DNA from: Bacteroides sp. CAG:545
Lineage (GTDB): Bacteria; Bacteroidota; Bacteroidia; Bacteroidales; UBA932
Direction: 5' to 3'
NCBI GenBank assembly: GCA_000432515.1
Contig: HF996056.1
Span: 57,038-121,037, forward strand
DNA length: 64,000 nucleotides
Of this stretch, positions 52,213 through 60,125 are shown piece after piece. Positions within the stretch are counted from its first letter, which is position 1, and each line of letters begins with the position of its first letter. The translations under genes were made by a program, and so were the position numbers. The notes beneath the pieces were generated by a model. The model was not told the DNA's origin and made no database searches. It was given only the letters and a program-made list of their open reading frames with translations.

Positions 52213-53841
52213 ATGAAGAAAATATATCCCATTTTCCTCGTCTTAGCACTCATCGTGTCATGCACCTCTCGTCAGCCGCAGGCAGTGAAGCCTCCTCTTA
52301 TGGGCTGGAGCTCGTGGAATGCCTATATGGTCGATATTTCCGACTCCATAATCATGCATCAGGCCGACCTTATCGTCAAACGTGGACTTAAGGACGCCGG
52401 TTACGGAAACGTCAACATCGATGACGGATTTTTCGGCTACCGCGACCAGCGTGGTTATATGATTCCGCATCCGCAGAGGTTTCCTGGTGGCTCAGCGCAG
52501 ATGCGCTCCATCTCCGACCACATCCACTCTCTCGGCCTGAAGGCCGGAATCTATTCCGACGCCGGAGACAACACCTGCGGGTCGAGCTACAACAAGGACC
52601 TGAACGGAATTGGTGCGGGTCTCTGGATGCACGATGTTCAGGACGCTGACCAGTATTTCAACAACTGGAACTTCGACTTCATCAAGATTGACTACTGCGG
52701 TGGCATTCATCGCCGTCTTGAGGAAAGGGACCGCTATGAGGAAATCCGTCAGGTGATTGACAGTGTGGCTGGCAGGCACATCGACATCAATGTATGCCGC
52801 TGGGATTATCCGGGGACATGGGTTGAGAAGATTGCAGACTCTTGGCGGATTTCGGAGGACATACGTCCCATCTGGTCTTCGGTCCGGCACATCGTGGAGA
52901 AAAATCTCTATCTGTCAGCTTATGCGCATGACGGGCACTACAACGACATGGATATGCTCGCTGTAGGCTACAACATCAAGCCTTCTCCGTTCTGGGAGGA
53001 CGGGCTCGGACTTAGCTATGCCGAGGAGGAGGCGCATTTTGGGATGTGGTGCATAATGAGCTCACCGCTGCTTCTGGGCTGTGACATAGAGTACATTCCG
53101 GAGGAGACTATGCGGATAATCACCAACCCGGAGTTGATTGCCGTGAATCAGGATCCGCTCGGGCTTCAGGCCCATGTGGTTCAGCACGAAGGTGAGACAT
53201 ATGTCTTCGCGAAGGATATCCTGCGTCGCCACGGAGGTGCGAGGGCCGTCGCGCTCTATAACCCTTCGGACTCGGCTGCCTCGTTCAGCGTGCCGGCCGA
53301 CGTGCTGGAGTTCGCCGGTGAGATGAAGTTGCGCGACCTCAACCTGCGATCCGACCTTGCGTCGTGCAGAGTCATAGAGATGACACTTCAGCCTCACACA
53401 GCGAAGATTCTTAAGGTAGAGGGTGAGCGGATTGAACCTGTCCTCTATGAGGCGGAGTGGGGCTATTGTCCGGACTTTACCGCAATACGAGGGACGGGCG
53501 TGAAGTACATCCCTGTCGAGGGGGCTTCCGGACGCGCCGTGGTGACGAACCTCGGAGACTCCCCGACGAATTATCTCGAATGGGCAGACGTCTTCAGCCT
53601 CAAGGGCGGGAAATACAGAATCTCCGTTCGGTTTTCATCGCCGGAAGCTGTTGATTTTGATTTGGTTGTGAACGGAAAGGCGCATCACGCATCGGTTGCC
53701 ACGACGGATTCCGCATTCGTGGAGATTCCGTTCGATGTGGAGTTCCTCAAGGGGGAGAATGATGTTCGCATATCAGGCGTGACATCATCGAAGGTGGCCT
53801 TGGACTGCCTGAAGGTTTCTCACACCTCTGAGAAAAATTGA
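52213..53841 (+). CDS. GH27 alpha-galactosidase/beta-L-arabinopyranosidase with C-terminal CBM
   Basis: The 542-residue protein has a lipoprotein signal (I-V-S-C) and a GH27 catalytic barrel beginning P-P-L-M-G-W-S-S-W-N. The nucleophile Asp160 lies in I-K-I-D-Y-C-G-G and the acid/base Asp216 in I-S-E-D-I-R. A C-terminal antiparallel domain follows. The last ~125 residues (from Y-E-A-E-W-G-Y) look like a CBM6/35-type sandwich (Y-L-E-W, then G-K-Y-R-I-S-V-R). GH27 enzymes remove terminal alpha-galactose or beta-L-arabinopyranose. The presence of a galactanase-like GH43 nearby makes arabinogalactan side chains a possible target. Confidence 0.93.
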   Translation: MKKIYPIFLVLALIVSCTSRQPQAVKPPLMGWSSWNAYMVDISDSIIMHQADLIVKRGLKDAGYGNVNIDDGFFGYRDQRGYMIPHPQRFPGGSAQMRSISDHIHSLGLKAGIYSDAGDNTCGSSYNKDLNGIGAGLWMHDVQDADQYFNNWNFDFIKIDYCGGIHRRLEERDRYEEIRQVIDSVAGRHIDINVCRWDYPGTWVEKIADSWRISEDIRPIWSSVRHIVEKNLYLSAYAHDGHYNDMDMLAVGYNIKPSPFWEDGLGLSYAEEEAHFGMWCIMSSPLLLGCDIEYIPEETMRIITNPELIAVNQDPLGLQAHVVQHEGETYVFAKDILRRHGGARAVALYNPSDSAASFSVPADVLEFAGEMKLRDLNLRSDLASCRVIEMTLQPHTAKILKVEGERIEPVLYEAEWGYCPDFTAIRGTGVKYIPVEGASGRAVVTNLGDSPTNYLEWADVFSLKGGKYRISVRFSSPEAVDFDLVVNGKAHHASVATTDSAFVEIPFDVEFLKGENDVRISGVTSSKVALDCLKVSHTSEKN

Positions 53842-53843
53842 AA

Positions 53844-55031
53844 ATGAAAAGATTGTTTGTTCTCCCGGCAGTGATTCTGCTGGCCCTGATGGTTTGCTGC
53901 AGGCCTGCGACAGTGGAGGATAACGGTGAGAGGACTGCTGTGATGACTGCCCGCAAGATACTTACGCTGGCGGACGAGGTGACTTTGACGTTCAAGGTTC
54001 TTGACGGCAAATATTCCCAAGCATCGGTTCTTGAGGATGTGGCATTCACTGCCAAGGCTTATCCTAAGGCACTTGCGGCATACGAGAATGAAAATGGCGC
54101 GTCCGTCGTGATGATGCCGGAAGATTGCTACAGCATAGGGACGGTAGTGGTCAGGAAAATGGAGACTTCCGGAGAGATAGTTGTCCGCATTGACCAGAAA
54201 AAGCTGCGCAAACTGTCTTCCGCAAAGGCTTTTCTCCTTCCTCTAAAACTCGAATCGAACAACCCGGCGATGAAGTTACGGGACTATACCTATGTGGTCG
54301 TTCCGGCCTTGGGCGGTTCGGATGAATGTGTGAGGGCTGTGCTTCCATCGGCCGATGGATATGCCGACATCTACTATTCCGATGCTAAGGACAACACCGA
54401 CTGCATTGTCTATTTTCCTGGAGGCGGATTCGCTAATCATACTCCCGGCTGTATAAGCCAGATTGTCGATTACTGCAAAGGAAAGGGTATTACTCTTGCG
54501 ATTGTCATGTACCGCTTGCCGAATCGCGACCGCCGGAGGACAGTGACCGACTGTGAGAACGCCATCGAAATGATGCTTACAGGAAAGGCCATGCTCGGCG
54601 GATATTCGAAGCTCGGGGTGATGGGCGAGTCTGCGGGAGGCTATCTGGCTGCACTTATGTCGGCTATGCATCCAAAGAAAATAGATTTTCAGATTGACTG
54701 CTACCCAGTCATATCAATGGATCCGGGCAAGACTCACACCGGTTCGATGACAATGTTTCTCGGAACAGCGTATCCTTCGCAGGAACTGATTGATACATAT
54801 TCAGTTGAAAAGCGCGTGACTTCGGCCACACCTCCGGCGTACGTCGCATATTCTATCGATGATGATATCGTGAAGCCGAACGAAAATAGCCACGCATATT
54901 GCGAGGCTCTGAGGAAAGCAGGCGTTCCCGTCAAGGAGATACCGCATGAGACAGGTGGTCATCATTGGGGCCAATGGCAGGATTTTCCGGCTTCGTTGTT
55001 CGAGTGGATTGCATCGTTTCATGCAGAGTAA
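53844..55031 (+). CDS. DUF1735 domain fused to an alpha/beta-hydrolase esterase
   Basis: The 395-residue protein has a lipoprotein-type signal with Cys (M-V-C-C). The N-terminal ~135 residues resemble DUF1735, usually a glycan-binding module in SusE-like proteins. The rest is an esterase/lipase fold with oxyanion hole F-P-G-G-G-F, nucleophile Ser263 in G-E-S-A-G-G, an acid in Y-S-I-D-D-D and the catalytic His in T-G-G-H-H-W-G. It probably removes acetyl or other ester groups from the glycan at the cell surface. The ATG at 53844 follows the GH27 stop by 2 bp. Confidence 0.85.
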   Translation: MKRLFVLPAVILLALMVCCRPATVEDNGERTAVMTARKILTLADEVTLTFKVLDGKYSQASVLEDVAFTAKAYPKALAAYENENGASVVMMPEDCYSIGTVVVRKMETSGEIVVRIDQKKLRKLSSAKAFLLPLKLESNNPAMKLRDYTYVVVPALGGSDECVRAVLPSADGYADIYYSDAKDNTDCIVYFPGGGFANHTPGCISQIVDYCKGKGITLAIVMYRLPNRDRRRTVTDCENAIEMMLTGKAMLGGYSKLGVMGESAGGYLAALMSAMHPKKIDFQIDCYPVISMDPGKTHTGSMTMFLGTAYPSQELIDTYSVEKRVTSATPPAYVAYSIDDDIVKPNENSHAYCEALRKAGVPVKEIPHETGGHHWGQWQDFPASLFEWIASFHAE

Positions 55032-55052
55032 TTGCTGATAGATTTGCTTCAA

Positions 55053-56156
55053 ATGAAAATTAGACATATCCTATTTTGCGCGACGGCCCTATTCTCCGCA
55101 TTTCTCTATTCTGCTAATGGCAATGTGATTTCAATGACGACGGATGGCGACCATCGTCCCTCCGCTAAGATTACGGAGTTCAGGCCCGGAGAGTTGTGGA
55201 AAGATACTGATGGCGTGGCAATAAACGCGCATGGAGGCGGAATCATGTTCCATGGTGGAAAGTATTGGTGGTACGGCGAGTACAAGACGGAGGGGGAGGC
55301 CGGCAATCTGGCTCAAGTGGGAGTCAGTTGTTATTCTTCGGATGATCTTTATAATTGGAAGAATGAGGGCATAGCATTGGCCGTAAGCGATGAATCTGGT
55401 TCCGACATTGAACGGGGCTGCATTCTTGAACGTCCGAAGGTCATCTATAATGCCCTTACGGGCAAGTTCGTGATGTGGTTCCATCTGGAGTTGAAGGGAA
55501 GTGGTTATTCAAGTGCGCGCAGTGGAATTGCAGTAGCGGATAGGCCGGAAGGCCCTTTTTCCTTTGTACGCAGCACCAGAGCTGTTCCCGGCAAATGGCC
55601 GTTCAACAAGGACGAGTTTCCTGATGAAAAGGGCTTTCTTGCCAGAGATTTCGAGTCTGGGCAAATGTCCCGTGATATGACCCTATTTGTCGATGACGAC
55701 GGCAAGGCATATCAGCTGTCCGCCTCGGAGGACAACTGGACGCTGCATATAGCTGAACTGACGGATGACTATTTGGACTACACCGGAAAATATGTGCGCG
55801 TGTTCCCGGATCGTCTCATGGAGGCTCCTGCTATATTCAAAAAAGACGGAACCTACTATTTTATGGGGTCGGGATGCACAGGTTGGGCTCCCAATGCGGC
55901 CCGTAGTGCGTCCGCACCGTCAATATGGGGACCATGGACTGAGCTCGGAAACCCGTGCGAGGGAGAAGGCTCTCAGCTGACCTTCAATTCCCAGAGCACC
56001 TTCATACTGCCGGTTGCCGGCAAGGCTAACACCTTCATCTATATGGGTGATAGATGGAATCCGAAGAATGCCATTGACGGGCGCTACGTTTGGCTACCGA
56101 TTGAATTTGACGGTGACCGTTTCAAGATTCACTGGCGTGACAGTTGGGAATTCTAA
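55053..56156 (+). CDS. GH43 enzyme, exo-beta-1,3-galactanase-like
   Basis: The 367-residue protein has a signal peptide and a five-bladed propeller. Conserved segments are A-H-G-G-G-I-M, Y-W-W-Y-G-E-Y-K, E-R-P-K-V-I-Y-N and M-E-A-P-A-I-F-K, the last two being characteristic of the GH43 subfamily 24 type that cuts galactan backbones from the end. No CBM is attached. It closes the PUL enzyme set. Assignment to beta-1,3-galactan is from motif resemblance and the GH27 neighbour, and needs comparison with characterised members. Confidence 0.82.
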   Translation: MKIRHILFCATALFSAFLYSANGNVISMTTDGDHRPSAKITEFRPGELWKDTDGVAINAHGGGIMFHGGKYWWYGEYKTEGEAGNLAQVGVSCYSSDDLYNWKNEGIALAVSDESGSDIERGCILERPKVIYNALTGKFVMWFHLELKGSGYSSARSGIAVADRPEGPFSFVRSTRAVPGKWPFNKDEFPDEKGFLARDFESGQMSRDMTLFVDDDGKAYQLSASEDNWTLHIAELTDDYLDYTGKYVRVFPDRLMEAPAIFKKDGTYYFMGSGCTGWAPNAARSASAPSIWGPWTELGNPCEGEGSQLTFNSQSTFILPVAGKANTFIYMGDRWNPKNAIDGRYVWLPIEFDGDRFKIHWRDSWEF

Positions 56157-56201
56157 AACGAACTTCCACCGATGAAGCTGCGGAGGAGGCGGTTGTCGCT
56201 G

Positions 56202-56287
56202 GTCGGCTTGCTGGTAGTCGGCTTGCTGCCTGTCGTCTGGTTCTTGACAGACTGGGTCGTCTTTACGATTTGTTTGCCAGTCTTGTC
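56202..56287 (-). pseudogene. Fragment of a second LRR-gene linker (copy B of the direct repeat)
   Basis: This is nearly identical to 40161-40246. Read on the minus strand it encodes the Lys/Thr/Pro linker of the LRR protein (K-Q-I-V-K-T-T-Q-S-V-K-N-Q-T-T-G-S-K) without the signal peptide or repeats. It is thus a gene fragment lying directly after the PUL. It suggests duplication or insertion through recombination. Confidence 0.75.
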
Positions 56288-56298
56288 AATGTCGAAAA

Positions 56299-56314
56299 TA
56301 CGTAAAATTACGTA
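56299..56314. promoter_or_regulatory. 7-bp perfect inverted repeat TACGTAA-AA-TTACGTA
   Basis: The palindrome lies 12 bp beyond the right repeat copy and upstream of the lipoprotein gene at 56450. It may be an operator or a junction relic. The remaining part of the gap (56315-56449) shows only a weak TTTCTTTG at 56338-56345. Confidence 0.4.
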
Positions 56315-56449
56315 TATGAATTTTGCTGCAGATTCCCTTTCTTTGCGAAAGTTAGGTTCAATGATCGTCCCTTAGATTGTCGAGGTGGATGCAAGGAATC
56401 AGATATCAATGCATTGTATGTAGAGAGAAACCCTTAATACCATATTATT

Positions 56450-56950
56450 ATGAGCACCAGACATTTATTCCTCCCTTTCCTTGTTGCCTTGGCTGGATTT
56501 GTCTCCTGCGATGAATTCAAACCTGAGGTGGCTGTCGGTTGTGTAACCGTGGACAATGAGTATTTCTGCGCCCTGACCAGTGCCATTGGCGGCGAAACTG
56601 ATGGTAACCAGAAGTGGGCTTTCTATGATGAAGGCAAAGTCCGTGTCAATGTTTCCGGATATCGCTGCCGCTGCAAAGATACGGGGCACATCCCGTTCCA
56701 TTTGTCTGTCATTGACATTGACCTCCCAAGTATTGCGACAATGCAGATTCCTCTTGAGGAGCGCACCGAAGGTGAAAATTACTTGAGCGGCAACAAGTCC
56801 GTCTCCGGTGTCCGTCTGAACCACTACAAACTGTCCGACGACGGACGCTATCTCGAGATCGACCTTTCGATTACCCTGTACCGTGAAACGAAAGGCGACA
56901 TCCGTGTCCTCTACAAAGGCGCCACCAATGTAAAATCGACTCGCAAGTAA
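56450..56950 (+). CDS. Hypothetical lipoprotein
   Basis: The 166-residue protein has a lipoprotein signal ending A-G-F-V-S-C. The mature part appears to be an all-beta domain with alternating polar/hydrophobic strands, and carries an odd R-C-R-C-K pair near residue 75. No family was recognised. It stands alone between the PUL and the Fic gene, with about 100 bp of leader. Confidence 0.65.
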   Translation: MSTRHLFLPFLVALAGFVSCDEFKPEVAVGCVTVDNEYFCALTSAIGGETDGNQKWAFYDEGKVRVNVSGYRCRCKDTGHIPFHLSVIDIDLPSIATMQIPLEERTEGENYLSGNKSVSGVRLNHYKLSDDGRYLEIDLSITLYRETKGDIRVLYKGATNVKSTRK

Positions 56951-57074
56951 TTGCATCCCATAAACTTACCGGATTCGGAATTTGTTGCCTCCTCGCAACG
57001 GATTCCGAATTTGCGTTTCAATCCGATGGAACATAATGCTGATTTATGCTATTGCTAAAATAACAATATTTTGC

Positions 57075-57082
57075 TATTTTTG
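57075..57082 (+). promoter_or_regulatory. -7 element for the Fic gene
   Basis: TATTTTTG fits TAnnTTTG. It is directly followed by the repeat cluster at 57086-57143, so a repressor bound there could block transcription start or elongation. Confidence 0.5.
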
Positions 57083-57085
57083 CCG

Positions 57086-57143
57086 TAAATACTAATAATC
57101 GTGCGTCGCTAAATACTAAAATAAATACGACGCTAAATACTAA
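57086..57143 (+). repeat. TAAATACTAA repeats with 24-bp (12-bp) spacing
   Basis: TAAATACTAA occurs at 57086-57095, 57110-57119 and 57134-57143, exactly 24 bp apart. A shorter TAAATAC at 57122 fills the half-step at 12 bp. The last two units also share a G-C-T context with a preceding CGTCG or CGACG. The spacing near helical multiples suggests a multi-site operator for the gene at 57169. Confidence 0.65.
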
Positions 57144-57168
57144 ATATGATACGCAGGCAAATATAGAT

Positions 57169-58692
57169 ATGGCAACATCTGGTGAAAAATTAGCAGAGTC
57201 TTTGCAGGCTCTTAAAGAATTGCAGGACAAGGATAACAGTCTGGTGATATATGGTACGACCCAATTGAGCAGAACGCATCGTGATCGACTTAAGTTGAAT
57301 GGTTGGCTACAAGAAGTTCTGAAGGGATGGTATATAGTAAGCAAGCCTGGTGAAGAAGGAGATACGACCGTATGGTATTCGTCTTTCTGGAATTTCATAA
57401 AGGCGTATTGCAATAGAAAATATGGAAACCAATGGGTTCTGAGTCCAGAACTGTCTTTGGATAGATGGTCAGGAAACACGGTGATTGCAAGTCAATGTAT
57501 AGTCAGGACTCCGGAAGGAGCCAATAATATTACAAATCTTCTTTATGGCACTTCAATATTTCCGATAAGGGGTAAGCTCCCGGAGACTATCGTCAAGGAT
57601 CCTGTGTCAGGAGTCAATGTCTATACTCTTGAGGAGGCATTGATAAATGTATCACCTTCCTATTTTGTGCTTAATGAACTGACGGCCAAGATCTGTCTGT
57701 CATTGGTCCGCGACTCCTCCGCTATACTCCGACTTCTTGCAGACAATGGGGCTTCTGTTCGGGCAGGGCGTATCGCAGGAGCGTTCCGTCATATCGGAAG
57801 AAGTGAGATTGCTGATGATATTCTCATGACAATGAGAGGGTTTGGTTATGATGTGAGAGAGATGGATCCTTTTGAGAAACCCTCTGGAGAACATCTGATG
57901 TTCACTTCCCCATACGAAGCAAGGATTACTCTGATGTGGAAAGAGATGAGGGCGCAGATACTTCCTCTGATAGATATGCCTGAAAGGAGAATTGATGATG
58001 TCAGAGGATATATGAATTCTCTGGAAGAGAAGTATAAGGATGATGCCTATCACTCATTGTCAATCGAAGGATACAAGATTTCTGCCGAACTTATAGAAAA
58101 AGTAAAAAGCGGCAACTGGAATCCGGATGTAGAAGATAAAGAGAATAAGAATGCATTGGTGGCAAGAGGATATTATCTCGCATTTCAGTCTGTAAAGGAC
58201 AGTGTCCTGAAGATTCTTGAAGGAGGGGAGCCTGGAGTAGTCGCAAAAAAAGATCACCAACAATGGTATCTCCAGATGTGGTCGCCGTTTGTAGGGGTAG
58301 GCCTTTTGAAGGCTTCGGACCTTATAGGGTATCGAAACAATCAAGTGTACATAAGAGGCTCTTTGCACACACCTTTGAGTCCTGACAATGTGCGTATTAC
58401 AATGCCTGTGCTGTTCAAGCTGCTGGCAAATGAGCCGAGTGCTATAGTCAGGGCTGTGCTTGGTCACTTTTTCTTCGGATATATTCACCCATATATGGAC
58501 GGGAATGGCAGAATGTGCCGTTTCCTGATGAATGTGATGTTGGCCTCCGGCGGCTATGATTGGGTGGTGATTAAGACAGACAAACGCGCAGAATATATGG
58601 CTGCGCTGGAGACAGCAAGCACAAAAGGCGACATCCTGCCTTTTGCAAAGTTTGTCGTTTCGATTCTCAGACAAAATGCGGATTTTTTGTAA
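57169..58692 (+). CDS. Fic-domain protein with AbiEi-like N-terminal region
   Basis: The 507-residue protein has a complete Fic motif at residues 440-451: H-P-Y-M-D-G-N-G-R-M-C-R, with the catalytic His and the phosphate-binding G-N-G-R. Fic enzymes usually transfer AMP to a target protein. The N-terminal ~200 residues resemble the winged-helix region of AbiEi-type antitoxins (N-G-W-L-Q-E-V-L-K-G-W-Y near 45-56), suggesting DNA binding and self-control. An S/T-I-E-G inhibitory-type motif appears near residue 306 (S-L-S-I-E-G-Y), so the enzyme may be autoinhibited. Upstream repeats are likely its operator. No separate antitoxin gene is seen. Confidence 0.87.
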   Translation: MATSGEKLAESLQALKELQDKDNSLVIYGTTQLSRTHRDRLKLNGWLQEVLKGWYIVSKPGEEGDTTVWYSSFWNFIKAYCNRKYGNQWVLSPELSLDRWSGNTVIASQCIVRTPEGANNITNLLYGTSIFPIRGKLPETIVKDPVSGVNVYTLEEALINVSPSYFVLNELTAKICLSLVRDSSAILRLLADNGASVRAGRIAGAFRHIGRSEIADDILMTMRGFGYDVREMDPFEKPSGEHLMFTSPYEARITLMWKEMRAQILPLIDMPERRIDDVRGYMNSLEEKYKDDAYHSLSIEGYKISAELIEKVKSGNWNPDVEDKENKNALVARGYYLAFQSVKDSVLKILEGGEPGVVAKKDHQQWYLQMWSPFVGVGLLKASDLIGYRNNQVYIRGSLHTPLSPDNVRITMPVLFKLLANEPSAIVRAVLGHFFFGYIHPYMDGNGRMCRFLMNVMLASGGYDWVVIKTDKRAEYMAALETASTKGDILPFAKFVVSILRQNADFL

Positions 58693-58718
58693 CTTAGGGG
58701 CGTAAATATGAATGCCCA

Positions 58719-59837
58719 ATGGACCCTATATACAACTATTCCCTTTGTGCCGCGCTGCCGTTGATGTTGTTTTTCGGCTTCTACTTTTTGTTTGCCAGAA
58801 CTCCGGAAAAGGCGATTTTTGACAATTTTCTGCGCTCCCGACGCATAATGGGAGCGGCAATGCTGTTGCTCGCGGCCAACTATTCGGTGCATTTCTTTAT
58901 GAAAGTCCGTTTCAATGATGCCGATGCCGCCATCCTCATAAACCTGTCCACTTATTTCCTGTGCTACTGGCTGTTCAGCTCGGCCCTTACCACATTGCTT
59001 GACCGCAATTATATCACCAGGCGCAGGCTATTGGCGCATATGTCATTGTGGGTGCTGTACTCCGCAATCTCCTGCATTGTCCTGAAACTGTTGCCGGAAG
59101 GGACGGCTCAGACAGTGGCGATATTGGCCTTGGCTGTGTTGCTGGTCGTATATGGACTGTTCCTGACATGGCGGCTGCTGCGGACTTATCACAGGGTCAT
59201 CCGCATTTTCGACGAAACCCATGCGGACGACATCGGGGCCTATATCAAGTGGCTTTCCGTTTTCACTTATTGGGCCATCATATTCGGAGTGGGTTGCGGA
59301 CTGCTGACGTTCCTGCCCGACAGATACGTCTATATCTGGATTCTGATGTCAATCCCGTTCTACATCTATCTCTTCCTTTGTTATCTGAACTATATGCTGT
59401 TTTACGAGCAGGTGGAAAATGCAATGGAGGTCAATGAAGAGCTGGATCATTTTGAGGCGGAACCGACGCAAGAGACACCGTCATACCATGCCGAAATCGC
59501 GGAGAGAATCAAGGGTTGGATCAATGCTGATGGATACGTCCGGACAGGCCTTACCATTAAAGACTTGTCGGAACAGCTTCATACCAATCGTACCTATCTC
59601 TCCGAGTACATAAATACCACATACGGAGTGTCATTCCGTGACTGGATTACAGGACTCCGCATTGACTATGCGAAACGTCTGCTCGTACAATATCCGAAAC
59701 TGACGCTTGCCGACATTTCAGAAAGATCCGGCTTTTTGTCGCCGAGTCATTTCATCCGCATCTTCAAGGAAAACGCCGGATGTACGCCTACCAGATGGCG
59801 GAAAAATAGCCTAAACGACAAAGATGTGCGATTCTGA
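58719..59837 (+). CDS. Membrane-anchored AraC-family regulator
   Basis: The 372-residue protein has about seven hydrophobic segments in its first ~230 residues. A C-terminal AraC double helix-turn-helix follows (~265-365), with L-T-I-K-D-L-S-E-Q-L-H-T-N-R-T-Y-L-S and I-S-E-R-S-G-F-L-S-P-S-H-F-I-R-I-F-K. A 7TM-AraC arrangement senses envelope or membrane signals in Bacteroidetes. It lies upstream of two fimbrial-type lipoprotein genes on the same strand, which it may control; this is inferred from position alone. Confidence 0.88.
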   Translation: MDPIYNYSLCAALPLMLFFGFYFLFARTPEKAIFDNFLRSRRIMGAAMLLLAANYSVHFFMKVRFNDADAAILINLSTYFLCYWLFSSALTTLLDRNYITRRRLLAHMSLWVLYSAISCIVLKLLPEGTAQTVAILALAVLLVVYGLFLTWRLLRTYHRVIRIFDETHADDIGAYIKWLSVFTYWAIIFGVGCGLLTFLPDRYVYIWILMSIPFYIYLFLCYLNYMLFYEQVENAMEVNEELDHFEAEPTQETPSYHAEIAERIKGWINADGYVRTGLTIKDLSEQLHTNRTYLSEYINTTYGVSFRDWITGLRIDYAKRLLVQYPKLTLADISERSGFLSPSHFIRIFKENAGCTPTRWRKNSLNDKDVRF

Positions 59838-60125
59838 CAATTGAAACGCTATTTGTCATCGGAAATCGGCCCGAAATGAATTCTCTTTGCTTTCTTTGTA
59901 GGCTGAATATCTCAAGTCTCGCTCGAAACACCGCTGTTAGAGCCCGTGAGGGCGATGGTAAGTCCCTTCCCCGAGGGGAGGGATTTAGGGTGAGGGTAAC
60001 GTGAACAAAAAAAAGTGCGTTGGGTTCACTGCCTTCAAACTAGTGACAACCCTCTTGGGGGTAGCAAATTTGATAACTTGCGAAACTTGAGTAAACAACA
60101 GTAGTCCTCTATTAAGCATATAACT
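59838..60125. other. Gap with a GC-rich hairpin
   Basis: No gene is seen. A hairpin with a TCCCTTCCCC/GGGGAGGGA stem (59963-59983) lies in the middle, and a G-T-G-A-A-C inverted pair flanks a poly-A tract just after 60000. The rest appears unstructured. It may end the AraC transcript or be a dispersed repeat. Confidence 0.35.
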
